DNA from: Moellerella sp963519845
GTDB taxonomy: Bacteria > Pseudomonadota > Gammaproteobacteria > Enterobacterales > Enterobacteriaceae
NCBI GenBank assembly: GCA_963519845.1
Contig: CAUQNX010000010.1
Span: forward strand, 62,001 to 126,000
DNA: 64,000 nucleotides
Direction of reading: 5' to 3'
The notes under the pieces were generated by a model. It worked only from the letters and a program-made list of their open reading frames with translations, had not been told where the DNA came from and ran no database searches. The position numbers were made by a program, and so were the translations under genes. Positions 34,052-42,904 of the stretch are shown one piece after another (the stretch's first letter is position 1; the number at the start of each line of letters is the position of its first letter).

Positions 34052-35785
34052 ATGGAACCGACCACAATAAGCCTAGATTGCGTTGAAAAGCGCTTTAACG
34101 GACTAGAGAGCGCTGCGGTTGATCGTCTCACCACTCTGATAACCAGTGGAGGCGTGACCGGACTCGCAGGCCCTGATGGCGCGGGTAAGACCACATTAAT
34201 CCGTATGCTGGCAGGATTATTAAAACCCGATAGTGGGCAGATCCTTGTTGCAGGCTATGATCCGATAAATGATAGTATCGCCTTGCGTGCTCATTTGGGT
34301 TATATGCCTCAAAAATTTGGTCTCTATGAAGATCTTACCGTGATGGAAAATCTCGTCTTGTATGCGGAACTTCGTGGCCTCGATATTGCTGAACGTCAAG
34401 CCACTTTTGATCGTTTATTAGCCTTCACTGATCTACAGGCTTTCACTCGCCGTCTGGCGGGTAAGCTTTCGGGCGGTATGAAACAGAAATTGGGTCTTGC
34501 TTGCACCTTATTGGGTCAACCTAAGGTGTTATTACTTGATGAACCTGGTGTTGGTGTCGATCCTATTGCTCGTCGCGAACTATGGCAAATGGTGCACCAG
34601 CTGGCGGACGAGGGCATGTTGATCCTGTGGAGCACCTCTTATCTTGATGAGGCGGAACAGTGTCGTGATATTTTACTGCTCGACAAGGGAAAGTTGTTGT
34701 ACGAGGGTGATCCAAAACAGTTAACCAAAACTATGGTTGGCCGCTCTTTCTTGCTAGCTGCTGATGCCACAACTCGGCGACGTGTTTTACAAGATGCATT
34801 AGTGTTACCTGAAGTAACAGATGGTGTGATCCAAGGTCGCTATGTGCGATTGATCGTCAAAGCTAATACGGACTCCCACGCCCTTCTCACTCAACTTAAC
34901 TGCCCTGATGCCGAATGGCTAGCAGCAGAGCCTCGTTTTGAAGATGCCTTTATCGATCTACTTGGTGGCGGCCCTTCTCAGCGCTCTGAGTTAGCGAAAA
35001 TTATGCCAGAAATTCCGCCATCACCGGATGAAACTGTAATTGAAGCAGTCGATCTAACCAAAAAATTTGGCGATTTTGCTGCCACTGATCAGGTTAATTT
35101 TCAAGTTAAGCGCGGTGAGATTTTTGGTTTACTCGGCCCCAATGGTGCGGGGAAATCCACCACCTTTAAAATGATGTGTGGTTTGATGATCCCCAGCAGC
35201 GGTCGAGCGCTCGTACTTGGGCTGGATCTCAAAACTAGCTCAGCGAAAGCCCGCTGCCGTTTGGGCTATATGGCGCAAAAATTCTCTCTTTACGGCAATC
35301 TGACTGTAGAACAAAACTTGAGTTTTTTTTCCGGTGCCTACGGATTAAGAGGCAAAAAGAGACAGATGAAAATTCAGGATATGGTAGAGACCTTTAATTT
35401 TACCCCTATCTTAAAACAGACCACTGAGCAGCTGCCTTTAGGTTTTAAACAGCGATTAGCCCTAGCTTGCGCACTGATGCATGAGCCCGATATTCTCTTT
35501 CTTGATGAGCCCACCTCCGGCGTTGATCCGCTGACACGCAGAGAATTTTGGCTACATATTAATGGCATGGTCGATAAGGGCGTGACTGTGATGGTGACCA
35601 CCCACTTTATGGATGAAGCTGAATATTGCGATCGTATTGGTCTGGTCTATCACGGAAAAATCATTGCTGCTGGCACGCCAGATCAACTTAAAGCGCAAGT
35701 TGCCACCGACGATATCCCTAATCCATCAATGGAAACGGCATTTATTGGTCTGATTGAAAATTATGATCGGGAGACAAGTGTATGA
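34052..35785 (+). CDS. ybhF: Fused ABC transporter ATPase, YbhF-like
   Basis: A 577-residue protein with two tandem ATP-binding cassettes. First: Walker A GPDGAGKT, signature LSGGMKQKLG, Walker B VLLLDEPGVGVD. Second: GPNGAGKS, LPLGFKQRLALAC (a variant signature, with Pro-Leu-Gly-Phe in place of Ser-Gly-Gly), ILFLDEPTSGVD. It powers the exporter; the E. coli homologue contributes to drug and sodium export. It overlaps ybhS by four bases. Confidence 0.92.
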   Translation: MEPTTISLDCVEKRFNGLESAAVDRLTTLITSGGVTGLAGPDGAGKTTLIRMLAGLLKPDSGQILVAGYDPINDSIALRAHLGYMPQKFGLYEDLTVMENLVLYAELRGLDIAERQATFDRLLAFTDLQAFTRRLAGKLSGGMKQKLGLACTLLGQPKVLLLDEPGVGVDPIARRELWQMVHQLADEGMLILWSTSYLDEAEQCRDILLLDKGKLLYEGDPKQLTKTMVGRSFLLAADATTRRRVLQDALVLPEVTDGVIQGRYVRLIVKANTDSHALLTQLNCPDAEWLAAEPRFEDAFIDLLGGGPSQRSELAKIMPEIPPSPDETVIEAVDLTKKFGDFAATDQVNFQVKRGEIFGLLGPNGAGKSTTFKMMCGLMIPSSGRALVLGLDLKTSSAKARCRLGYMAQKFSLYGNLTVEQNLSFFSGAYGLRGKKRQMKIQDMVETFNFTPILKQTTEQLPLGFKQRLALACALMHEPDILFLDEPTSGVDPLTRREFWLHINGMVDKGVTVMVTTHFMDEAEYCDRIGLVYHGKIIAAGTPDQLKAQVATDDIPNPSMETAFIGLIENYDRETSV

Positions 35786-36918
35786 GTCACTCATCGCGTT
35801 TTTCTATTCGCCGTTTACGTGCCCTATGTATCAAAGAGAGTAAACAAATTGTTCGCGATCCAAGTAGCGCATTAATCGCCATCTTGATTCCTTTAATGCT
35901 ACTGTTTATTTTTGGCTATGGCATTAATCTCGATTCATCAAAATTACGTCTTGGTATCTTGGTTAATCAACAAAGTGAACCTGCTCTCGATTTAGTGAAT
36001 GCCTTTACCGGTTCTCCATTTATTGATGCGAGCCTAAGTGACAATCGCCAAGAACTGGTGGATAAATTACAGGCTGGTTATATTCGCGGTATTATTGTGA
36101 TCCCTGTTGATTTTGCACAGCAGTTATCTCGAGCCGGTAATATAGCGCCAATCCAAGTGATCACCGATGGAAGCGAGCCCAACACAGCCAATTTCGTGCA
36201 AGGATATACCAGTGGAATTTGGCAAATTTGGCAGCAACAGCGGGCACAAGATCTTGGCATTACCGCGCCCCCAGCTATCGATATTCGTTTGCGTTACTGG
36301 TTTAATCCAGCGGCTATCAGCCAACATTTTATTATTCCCGGTGCAATCAGTATTATTATTACGGTTGTTGGTTCGATACTGACTTCACTGGTTATCGCAC
36401 GGGAATGGGAACGCGGCACGATGGAAGCCCTGCTCTCTACGCAAGTCACTAAAACAGAACTTTTGCTCTCTAAATTACTCCCTTACCAAGTATTAGGGAG
36501 CTTTGTTATGCTGCTCTGCATGCTAGTAACTACTTATATCCTTAAGGTTCCTTATCGAGGTTCCCTCTGGCTTCTGGCTCTCGTCTCTTCGCTCTACTTG
36601 GCAACTGCGCTAGGTATGGGATTACTGATCTCCACAGTAACGCGCAACCAGTTTAATGCGGCGATGATCTCGTTAAATGCCGCCTTTCTGCCTGCCATTA
36701 TGTTATCCGGTTTTGTGTTTGAGATTGATAGTATGCCTATTGCGGTGCAAGCCGTGACTTACGTGATCCCAGCGCGTTATTTCGTTAGCAGTCTGCAAAC
36801 CCTCTTTTTGGCTGGTAATATTATGCCCGTGCTACTGCTCAATCTATTGCTACTGATTATCTCCGCGATTGTATTTATCGGATTAACTGCGCTTAAAACC
36901 CGTCGTCGGCTGGATTAA
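35782..36918 (+). CDS. ybhS: ABC-2 type permease, YbhS-like
   Basis: A 378-residue permease with one N-terminal helix (DPSSALIAILIPLMLLFIFGYGI), a large periplasmic loop (about 55-175) and five C-terminal helices including REWERGTMEALLSTQVT at the coupling region. It pairs with the downstream paralogous permease. Confidence 0.9.
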   Translation: MSHSSRFSIRRLRALCIKESKQIVRDPSSALIAILIPLMLLFIFGYGINLDSSKLRLGILVNQQSEPALDLVNAFTGSPFIDASLSDNRQELVDKLQAGYIRGIIVIPVDFAQQLSRAGNIAPIQVITDGSEPNTANFVQGYTSGIWQIWQQQRAQDLGITAPPAIDIRLRYWFNPAAISQHFIIPGAISIIITVVGSILTSLVIAREWERGTMEALLSTQVTKTELLLSKLLPYQVLGSFVMLLCMLVTTYILKVPYRGSLWLLALVSSLYLATALGMGLLISTVTRNQFNAAMISLNAAFLPAIMLSGFVFEIDSMPIAVQAVTYVIPARYFVSSLQTLFLAGNIMPVLLLNLLLLIISAIVFIGLTALKTRRRLD

Positions 36919-36930
36919 AGGAAAAGCACT

Positions 36931-38028
36931 ATGTTTTATCGGATACTCACCCTGATCATTAAAGAATTACAACTTTTGCTACGCGAGCGGCAAACGCGTA
37001 CCATATTGATCATTCCGGTAATCTTTCAGATGATCCTCTTTCCACTTGCCGCCACACTGGAAGTCACTAATGCCACTATCGCTATTTATGATGAAGATAA
37101 GGGCAGCGCATCGATAGAATTAACCCAGCAATTCGCCAAAGCGAGTGCCTTTTCACAGGTATTATTATTACAGAATCAACATCAAGTTCGCGACACTATA
37201 GATAATAAAAAGGCGCTGTTATTAGTTCACTTTCCGCAAAATTTTAGTGCTGATCTGCTTAGCCATGCTTCGCCACAATTACAGATTTTATTAGATGGTC
37301 GAAATTCCAATAGTGCCCAAATAGCTGCTAATTATGTGCAGCAAATTGTGTTGAACTACCAGCAACAAAATTTGAATACACCTATTAATAGTCAGCTAGT
37401 GGTACGTAATTGGTATAACGCCAATTTGGATTATAAATGGTTTATTGTGCCGTCATTGGTGGCATTGATTACCACTATTGGCGTGATGATTGTGACCTCG
37501 CTTTCCGTTGCTCGTGAGCGAGAGCAAGGCACATTAGATCAACTGTTAGTCTCACCCTTTACCACGGGGGAGATTTTTATCGGTAAAGCAATTCCTGCGC
37601 TGATAGTTGCCACGGCTCAAGCCAGTATAGTGCTAGTAATTGGCATTTTTGCCTACCATATTCCATTTTCCGGTTCGCTATTGCTGTTTTATTTCACCAT
37701 GAATCTCTACGGCCTATCATTGGTCGGATTTGGTTTACTTATTTCAGCGCTTTCCGCTACTCAGCAACAGGCCTTTATTGGTGTCTTTGTCTTTATGATG
37801 CCCGCCGTTCTATTATCAGGCTATATTGCCCCAGTTGAAAATATGCCGCTATGGCTACAGCATCTCACTTGGGTCAATCCTATTCGTCATTTTAACGAAA
37901 TTACTAAGCAAATTTATCTGAAAGATGCCGATTTTAGCGTGATTTGGCACAGTCTCTGGCCGCTACTGGTAATTGCAGTAATCACGGGTTCTGCCGCTTA
38001 TCGGCTATTCCGCCGTAAAGTTGCTTAA
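36931..38028 (+). CDS. ybhR: ABC-2 type permease, YbhR-like
   Basis: A 365-residue permease with the same plan as its neighbour: an N-terminal helix, a periplasmic loop, the coupling stretch AREREQGTLDQLLVSPFTTGE, and C-terminal helices ending YRLFRRKVA. It ends convergently with the lipase gene, the stops overlapping by 4 bases. Confidence 0.9.
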   Translation: MFYRILTLIIKELQLLLRERQTRTILIIPVIFQMILFPLAATLEVTNATIAIYDEDKGSASIELTQQFAKASAFSQVLLLQNQHQVRDTIDNKKALLLVHFPQNFSADLLSHASPQLQILLDGRNSNSAQIAANYVQQIVLNYQQQNLNTPINSQLVVRNWYNANLDYKWFIVPSLVALITTIGVMIVTSLSVAREREQGTLDQLLVSPFTTGEIFIGKAIPALIVATAQASIVLVIGIFAYHIPFSGSLLLFYFTMNLYGLSLVGFGLLISALSATQQQAFIGVFVFMMPAVLLSGYIAPVENMPLWLQHLTWVNPIRHFNEITKQIYLKDADFSVIWHSLWPLLVIAVITGSAAYRLFRRKVA

Positions 38029-39323
38029 TTCATCATATTTAATACAGTGGCTCTCAAGGCTCGTCCTTCATCCGTAAGAATATTATCATTAATAATATGA
38101 TATTTAAGCTGCTCATGCCCATTCATTCCCTGGTGATCTCTAATTCGCCAATCCGCGCCATTCTCTAATAATTTAATGGCAGATCTCAACGCATGGCTAT
38201 TTATTGCATAAAATAAAGGCGTGTTTCCAAGACTATCAGGCTGATTGATCTCTATCTTCTTACTAAGTAGCACATCAACTTGTTCTAATTTCCCTGTCAG
38301 TGCAGCATCATGCAAAGATAAAGGTTCTATAGTGGAATAAAGCGGCATCATTGGAGTATTTTGAAGATCATACTCTTGATAATAATCCAGCTCAAAGGAT
38401 TCAAATGGTTCTAAAGGCTCTGATAATATGGAGGTCATATTCCAAGGTTGATGCAGATATAACATTTCAACAATAGTGCCAATAAAATGTGCGACAAAGT
38501 GGCGAGTTATTGAGTGATAAGGCAAGTTTTTTAGAATCAGGCTATTTTGGAGTTTATAGGGTAATTCAATACGATTACCAATACTTTTAGGGATAGGTAA
38601 ACTCTGCTGGAGAGCATCTAAAAAATCATATTTAACGGTGTAATATCGAATTAATCCTTTATCAACATGCTGCAATATTTCACTCTCTTTAATGCCTATT
38701 ACATTTAATGTATTTGCAGCCAGTCCTGCTGGACTGAAAGTAATAGCCGGCGCACGAGCTGCCAGAGCAGCAATAGTCGCTAATCCCCCCCCTAGAGAAT
38801 GACCAATACAAATAAGGTTATTTACTCCAGCTTTAGATAATAGATTTACTATGCCAACGGCCTGAAAATATTGCGGTTCATAATAGCCAAGACCCTGACG
38901 AAAATTAGCATAAAGATCGCTTAAATCATTAGAACCAGCAAAACAGAGGAAATAGAGATCTTCATAACGATAGATATTGGATTGTAATCCAGTTTTTTTA
39001 TCTCTTAACATAGATTCACTAATCCCCATAGCCGCTAATTCTTGGCTATTAAGGCGCTGTATTGATGCTAATCCACCATCATTATTCCAATAAGTATCTC
39101 TCGCCAACAAAGCTAAAATATAATCTTTCTCTTGCGAATAGGGACTAATAAAATCATCGATAGATAAGTTTTTTGGCCAATCTGCCACTTGCTGAGCTAA
39201 TTTATCGAAAAAATATTTAGCAGCAGAGCCTAACTTTTTTTCATATAGCGCTAATTGTTTCCAGATAATATTAGGAATGACTTGGGGTAATATAAATGAC
39301 TTCGTCTGTTGATTATTGTTCAT
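38025..39323 (-). CDS. Class 3 lipase-like protein with C-terminal ankyrin repeats, candidate T6SS effector
   Basis: The ATG at 39323 gives 432 residues. An alpha/beta hydrolase of the lipase class 3 type is visible: nucleophile Ser176 in GHSLGGG, candidate acid Asp233 or Asp236 in VKYDFLDAL, and candidate His270 in LPYHSITRH. Residues about 345-405 contain ankyrin-type repeats (SLHDAALTGKLEQVDVLL and LGNTPLFYAINSHALRSAIKLLENGAD). There is no signal peptide, which suits a protein delivered by T6SS. It lies close to, but outside, the T6SS cluster. The effector role is inference; a cytoplasmic esterase is the alternative. Confidence 0.7.
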   Translation of the reverse strand: MNNNQQTKSFILPQVIPNIIWKQLALYEKKLGSAAKYFFDKLAQQVADWPKNLSIDDFISPYSQEKDYILALLARDTYWNNDGGLASIQRLNSQELAAMGISESMLRDKKTGLQSNIYRYEDLYFLCFAGSNDLSDLYANFRQGLGYYEPQYFQAVGIVNLLSKAGVNNLICIGHSLGGGLATIAALAARAPAITFSPAGLAANTLNVIGIKESEILQHVDKGLIRYYTVKYDFLDALQQSLPIPKSIGNRIELPYKLQNSLILKNLPYHSITRHFVAHFIGTIVEMLYLHQPWNMTSILSEPLEPFESFELDYYQEYDLQNTPMMPLYSTIEPLSLHDAALTGKLEQVDVLLSKKIEINQPDSLGNTPLFYAINSHALRSAIKLLENGADWRIRDHQGMNGHEQLKYHIINDNILTDEGRALRATVLNMMN

Positions 39324-39507
39324 CGTTTTCTTCTTTAATTGGATGCTAGATAAGCACACATTAAAAATGAAATCAGCAGTCAGGAGATAGTTTAAAAAGA
39401 GTTAGTGAGTAATAAAAAGATCATTGAATTTATCGAGACACTATTTATATAAGCTATTTGGGTGGGATAATAAGTTATTAAATTAACAGATAAGCTCTTA
39501 TTACAAG

Positions 39508-39541
39508 CAAAAAAAAAGCCACCTAATCGATGGCTTTTTAA
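39508..39541 (-). terminator. Intrinsic terminator after grcA
   Basis: Stem AAAGCCACC / GATGGCTTT with G-T pairs, flanked by a long A run on the left (T run on the minus strand) and T5 on the right, shortly after the grcA stop. Confidence 0.75.
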
Positions 39542-39567
39542 CAGATAAGGCGATAATTTATTATGAA

Positions 39568-39951
39568 TTATAGGCTTTCTGTGAAAGTACGTGTAATAAC
39601 ATCACGTTGTTGTTCTGGCGTTAGTGAGTTAAAACGCACTGCATAGCCTGATACACGAATAGTCAGCTGAGGATATTTCTCAGGATTATTCACTGCATCT
39701 TCAAGCGTTTCACGACTTAATACGTTAACGTTAAGGTGCTGACCACCTTCCACGCGTACAGTCGGTTTAACTTCCAGAGGAACTTCGCGATATTCGAATT
39801 CGCCTAGTGTATTTTTAGCAACGATCTGACCTTCTTCAAAGCCTTCTTTTGCACATACACAACGCGCTTCGTTTGTTTCATCATCTAACAACCAAAAAGA
39901 ATTCAACAATGCTGAATTTTCAGTCTTAGTGATTTGAATACCAGTAACCAT
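39568..39951 (-). CDS. grcA: Autonomous glycyl radical cofactor GrcA
   Basis: The ATG at 39951 follows GGAGG and gives 127 residues, the YfiD length. The C-terminus carries the glycyl radical motif RVSGYAVRF. GrcA replaces the damaged C-terminal part of pyruvate formate-lyase after oxygen exposure. Two FNR boxes upstream show anaerobic control. It is divergent from ung. Confidence 0.96.
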   Translation of the reverse strand: MVTGIQITKTENSALLNSFWLLDDETNEARCVCAKEGFEEGQIVAKNTLGEFEYREVPLEVKPTVRVEGGQHLNVNVLSRETLEDAVNNPEKYPQLTIRVSGYAVRFNSLTPEQQRDVITRTFTESL

Positions 39952-40040
39952 GAAAACCTCCATTTTTACCAGAGATTTAGGTTAATCTCTGTGTTTAAAT
40001 TATTAATTAGGTATATAGCTTAACCAATCTCTCTGCCTAT

Positions 40041-40134
40041 TTTATAACAGTTAAAAAGGGGCTTTTCTTTGATTTTAATCAATTATTATCTGCCACACTT
40101 ACGCTAACCAGTACAAGATCATGATTTAAATCAA
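40041..40134 (-). promoter_or_regulatory. grcA promoter with tandem FNR boxes
   Basis: FNR box I is perfect: TTGAT-TTTA-ATCAA at 40069-40082. Box II is ATGAT-TTAA-ATCAA at 40121-40134, one mismatch. Their centres are 52 bases apart. A minus-strand -10 TATAAA lies at 40041-40046, which puts box I near -41. E. coli yfiD has FNR sites at about -40.5 and -93.5, so the layout is conserved. Confidence 0.88.
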
Positions 40135-40279
40135 TTTTGCTCTCAGCTTAATTTCATATTTTTTTGTAAGTTTTAAAAAAAAGTTTAAATGCCGATTAAG
40201 ACTAACAAAATATCCAACTTTATCTCTAAGGCAGGAAACAGTAAGCTGGGTACTGGAATATCAATAAACGGATTATAAC

Positions 40280-40960
40280 ATGTCAACAACCATCACCTGG
40301 CACGATGTTATTGGATCAGAGAAAGATCAAGACTATTTTAAAGAGACTTTAGCATACGTAGCGAATGAGCGTAAAAACGGTAAGACCATCTATCCACCGC
40401 AGGAAGATGTGTTTAGTGCGTTTCGTTATAACGAGCTTGCCGATATCAAAGTAGTGATCTTAGGGCAAGATCCCTACCATGGTCCAAATCAAGCACATGG
40501 ACTCTCTTTTTCTGTCCGCCCGGGCGTTCCTGCTCCTCCTTCCTTAGTCAATATCTATAAAGAGTTAGAGAAAGATATCGAAGGATTCACTCGCCCTACA
40601 CATGGTTATTTAGCCAGTTGGGCTCAACAAGGTGTTTTATTATTAAATACTGTATTGACTGTTGAAAAAGGAAAAGCACATTCACACGCGCATCTTGGCT
40701 GGGAAACTTTCACTGATCGAGTGATTGCAGCAATTAATGAACATAGAAGTGATGTGATATTTCTATTATGGGGAGCTCACGCCCAAAAAAAAGGGAAGAT
40801 CATTGACACTAAAAAACACCATGTGCTGACTGCGCCTCATCCATCACCACTTTCTGCTCATCGTGGATTTTTAGGTTGTCGCCACTTTTCGCAAACTAAT
40901 CAACTATTGCAACAACAGGGTTTAGCACCAATTAATTGGCTGCCAACAATTCCTGAATAA
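40280..40960 (+). CDS. ung: Uracil-DNA glycosylase
   Basis: A 226-residue base-excision enzyme with catalytic Asp in LGQDPYHGPNQAHGL and the HPSPLSAHRGF loop with the active-site His. It removes uracil from DNA. It is next to grcA as in E. coli, and beyond it the order is broken by the T6SS island. Confidence 0.97.
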   Translation: MSTTITWHDVIGSEKDQDYFKETLAYVANERKNGKTIYPPQEDVFSAFRYNELADIKVVILGQDPYHGPNQAHGLSFSVRPGVPAPPSLVNIYKELEKDIEGFTRPTHGYLASWAQQGVLLLNTVLTVEKGKAHSHAHLGWETFTDRVIAAINEHRSDVIFLLWGAHAQKKGKIIDTKKHHVLTAPHPSPLSAHRGFLGCRHFSQTNQLLQQQGLAPINWLPTIPE

Positions 40961-40970
40961 AACTAAAGAG

Positions 40971-41008
40971 TAATACTGGCAATATTGAACATCAATTTGC
41001 CAGTATTA
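40971..41008. terminator. Bidirectional hairpin between ung and the T6SS island
   Basis: Perfect 12-bp arms (TAATACTGGCAA 40971-40982 / TTGCCAGTATTA 40997-41008) between two convergent genes. The T run is weak, so terminator strength is uncertain. Confidence 0.65.
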
Positions 41009-41030
41009 AGCCTTAATTTAACGATGGTAA

Positions 41031-41972
41031 TTATTTAAAAAAGTGATCCCCTTCAGCCACAATAGTCGCTTTCTTAGCTTCAATCACTTCTTTAATATTA
41101 TCCACATGTGCCTTGATATCATTCACAATAAGATCTAACGCAGTACAAAAATCAGATATTTTATCTGCATAGTGCTCTGTTTCGCAGCAACTCATACTAA
41201 AATCAGCCAAACAACTTTTAATCTGCATCATATCGGCAGAAGATATGGCTTTTTGATCCGAGCTTAAACTACGTAACTTGCGGCTAGTTAGCGCGCTATC
41301 TCTTTGATTTAACAATCTTGCTGCTTGTTTAAATTTAAATAAATTACGTTGTAAATCCTCACCAATACCGCCAATTGACTTTGCTTGCCATTTAGCCGCT
41401 TTACGTTGCGCTTCACTATCACCTAATGCGCTCGCTACATCAGCCTTATTCTTGGTATAGTTATTTTTTTTACGCCCTTTGGCAATCGCCTGACGTTTTA
41501 AAATAACTTTTTTAACTACAGATGCCACTTTATTGGTGATTCCACCATCAGGAATTAAGTCTAACGGTAGCAAGACATGGTTATGCATATCTTTTACGAC
41601 TTTAGATCTAAATTTATCTAGGCCGCTACGCTTCATTTTATATAATAAGCTATTACGGCTTTGCTCATAGAGATCATGGGTTTTATCAAAAAAATCTTGC
41701 CCACTGGTTGCCGTCGAATTTAATTCACCAAATTGTTTTTTACTCATACTCGGTGTTACCATTGCATGCATTTTAGAGCCTACAACTTTAGAGATATGCG
41801 TTGAATACATGGTTTTGACTGATTCAGCTAATTTGCTACGCTCTAATTGCATCAGTTTTTCATCTAACAACTTCATTGGTTTATCGGCTAAACCATAATC
41901 CATACTATAATCAAATGCTGTTCTAACATTTTTATAATTTGCATAATCTTTAAAGAATGTTTCACTATCCAT
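41031..41972 (-). CDS. Unrecognised protein at the end of the T6SS locus, candidate effector
   Basis: A 313-residue product from the ATG at 41972, which has AAGGA at good spacing; an ATG at 41978 is also possible. It is helical, Lys-rich and basic in the middle (KKVILKRQAIAKGRKKNN), with no signal peptide or membrane helix and no family I recognise. The C-terminus has a coiled-coil-like segment. It is the last gene after vgrG, a DUF6931-type gene and PAAR, the usual place of a cargo effector. A nuclease or another intracellular toxin is conceivable but nothing in the sequence shows it. No separate immunity gene is evident. Confidence 0.6.
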   Translation of the reverse strand: MDSETFFKDYANYKNVRTAFDYSMDYGLADKPMKLLDEKLMQLERSKLAESVKTMYSTHISKVVGSKMHAMVTPSMSKKQFGELNSTATSGQDFFDKTHDLYEQSRNSLLYKMKRSGLDKFRSKVVKDMHNHVLLPLDLIPDGGITNKVASVVKKVILKRQAIAKGRKKNNYTKNKADVASALGDSEAQRKAAKWQAKSIGGIGEDLQRNLFKFKQAARLLNQRDSALTSRKLRSLSSDQKAISSADMMQIKSCLADFSMSCCETEHYADKISDFCTALDLIVNDIKAHVDNIKEVIEAKKATIVAEGDHFFK

Positions 41973-42014
41973 TTTCATTTTCCTTTTTTTGTTTATAAAT
42001 TCCTTTTTTTATTA

Positions 42015-42311
42015 TTAGCCGCCGATAAGTACCGTCGGCAGCCCCATAATAATAGTGCCACCATGCCCCGTAAGATCCCCCATACGTGCAGCGGGTTTCT
42101 GATTAATCAACACCGTCATGCTGCCTTTGACTATAGTATCTGGGACTCCCACACATAAGCACATCTGCCCGACCGTCGCTGCTGGTATTGAGCCAATCAA
42201 TACTGTCGAGGGCATTGGTAATATGGGCCCACCCACATGGGGAATAGGGATCGGTGCTGGTGTTTGCATCGGACATAGATGCATATCCGTCATTCTGGCA
42301 GCGGGCTGCAT
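42015..42311 (-). CDS. PAAR-domain spike-tip protein
   Basis: A 98-residue protein made of the PAAR fold only: MQPAARMTDMHLC at the start, then repeated beta turns, and KPAARMGDLTGHGG. Cys and His residues for the tip metal are present (MHLCP, GHGG). It sharpens the VgrG trimer and can carry cargo non-covalently. It overlaps the DUF6931-type gene by 22 bases. Confidence 0.92.
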   Translation of the reverse strand: MQPAARMTDMHLCPMQTPAPIPIPHVGGPILPMPSTVLIGSIPAATVGQMCLCVGVPDTIVKGSMTVLINQKPAARMGDLTGHGGTIIMGLPTVLIGG

Positions 42312-42895
42312 TGGCTACCTCTCTGATCAATTACGGCGGTTCCATTACCACCTTTAGCAATATCTAATGCAATATCAATCGCCTTGATGTAGAGACTATT
42401 ATCGGCCTCAACATCAGCGAGTGCGGCTATCAAATTAACCGCGCCTGCAACAGCCTGTGCATAGAGAAAAGGCGGTGGTATAACCGCAGGCTGAGCACTA
42501 TCTAGCATGCTTCCACCACTCCAGAATGCCGCTTGAGCCACCCAGCCCGCACCTGTTTCTAATCCCGACTCACTAGCTGCATTTCCCGCAAGTTGACGAT
42601 ATTTTTCATCCCCCTGCCGTACCCACATTTCAGCAACTTGCAGAGCCGATGTTTCTTTCTCATTCCAATCTGCAACCAAGCGCCCACAGCAGCATGCCCA
42701 CCAGATCGACTCTCGTAATGGCAACGCATGAGCCAGACAAATGACTAAATCAGAATAACGCTCTAATTGTTGCAATTGACTAATAAAGGCAGAAGGCGAG
42801 CTATACTCATCTGCTATTTTCAACAATTCAGGACTCGTATTAAATGTCGTTAATACTTCTCTAATATGTTGGTAGGGTATTTTCATTAATTCCAT
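42290..42895 (-). CDS. T6SS-associated DUF6931-like protein
   Basis: A 201-residue protein with WWACCCGRLVADWNEKE and a Trp/Ala-rich middle (WVAQAAFWSGGSM). This fits the DUF6931-type proteins encoded between vgrG and PAAR genes. Their function is not established; the location suggests an adaptor or chaperone for loading spike components. It starts 10 bases after the vgrG stop. Confidence 0.68.
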   Translation of the reverse strand: MELMKIPYQHIREVLTTFNTSPELLKIADEYSSPSAFISQLQQLERYSDLVICLAHALPLRESIWWACCCGRLVADWNEKETSALQVAEMWVRQGDEKYRQLAGNAASESGLETGAGWVAQAAFWSGGSMLDSAQPAVIPPPFLYAQAVAGAVNLIAALADVEADNSLYIKAIDIALDIAKGGNGTAVIDQRGSQCSPLPE

Positions 42896-42904
42896 TTTAA
42901 ATCC

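Noticed and set aside
36078..36382. Antisense ORFs within the ybhS-like permease gene
   Set aside because: They are shadows of a conserved gene, without start signals.
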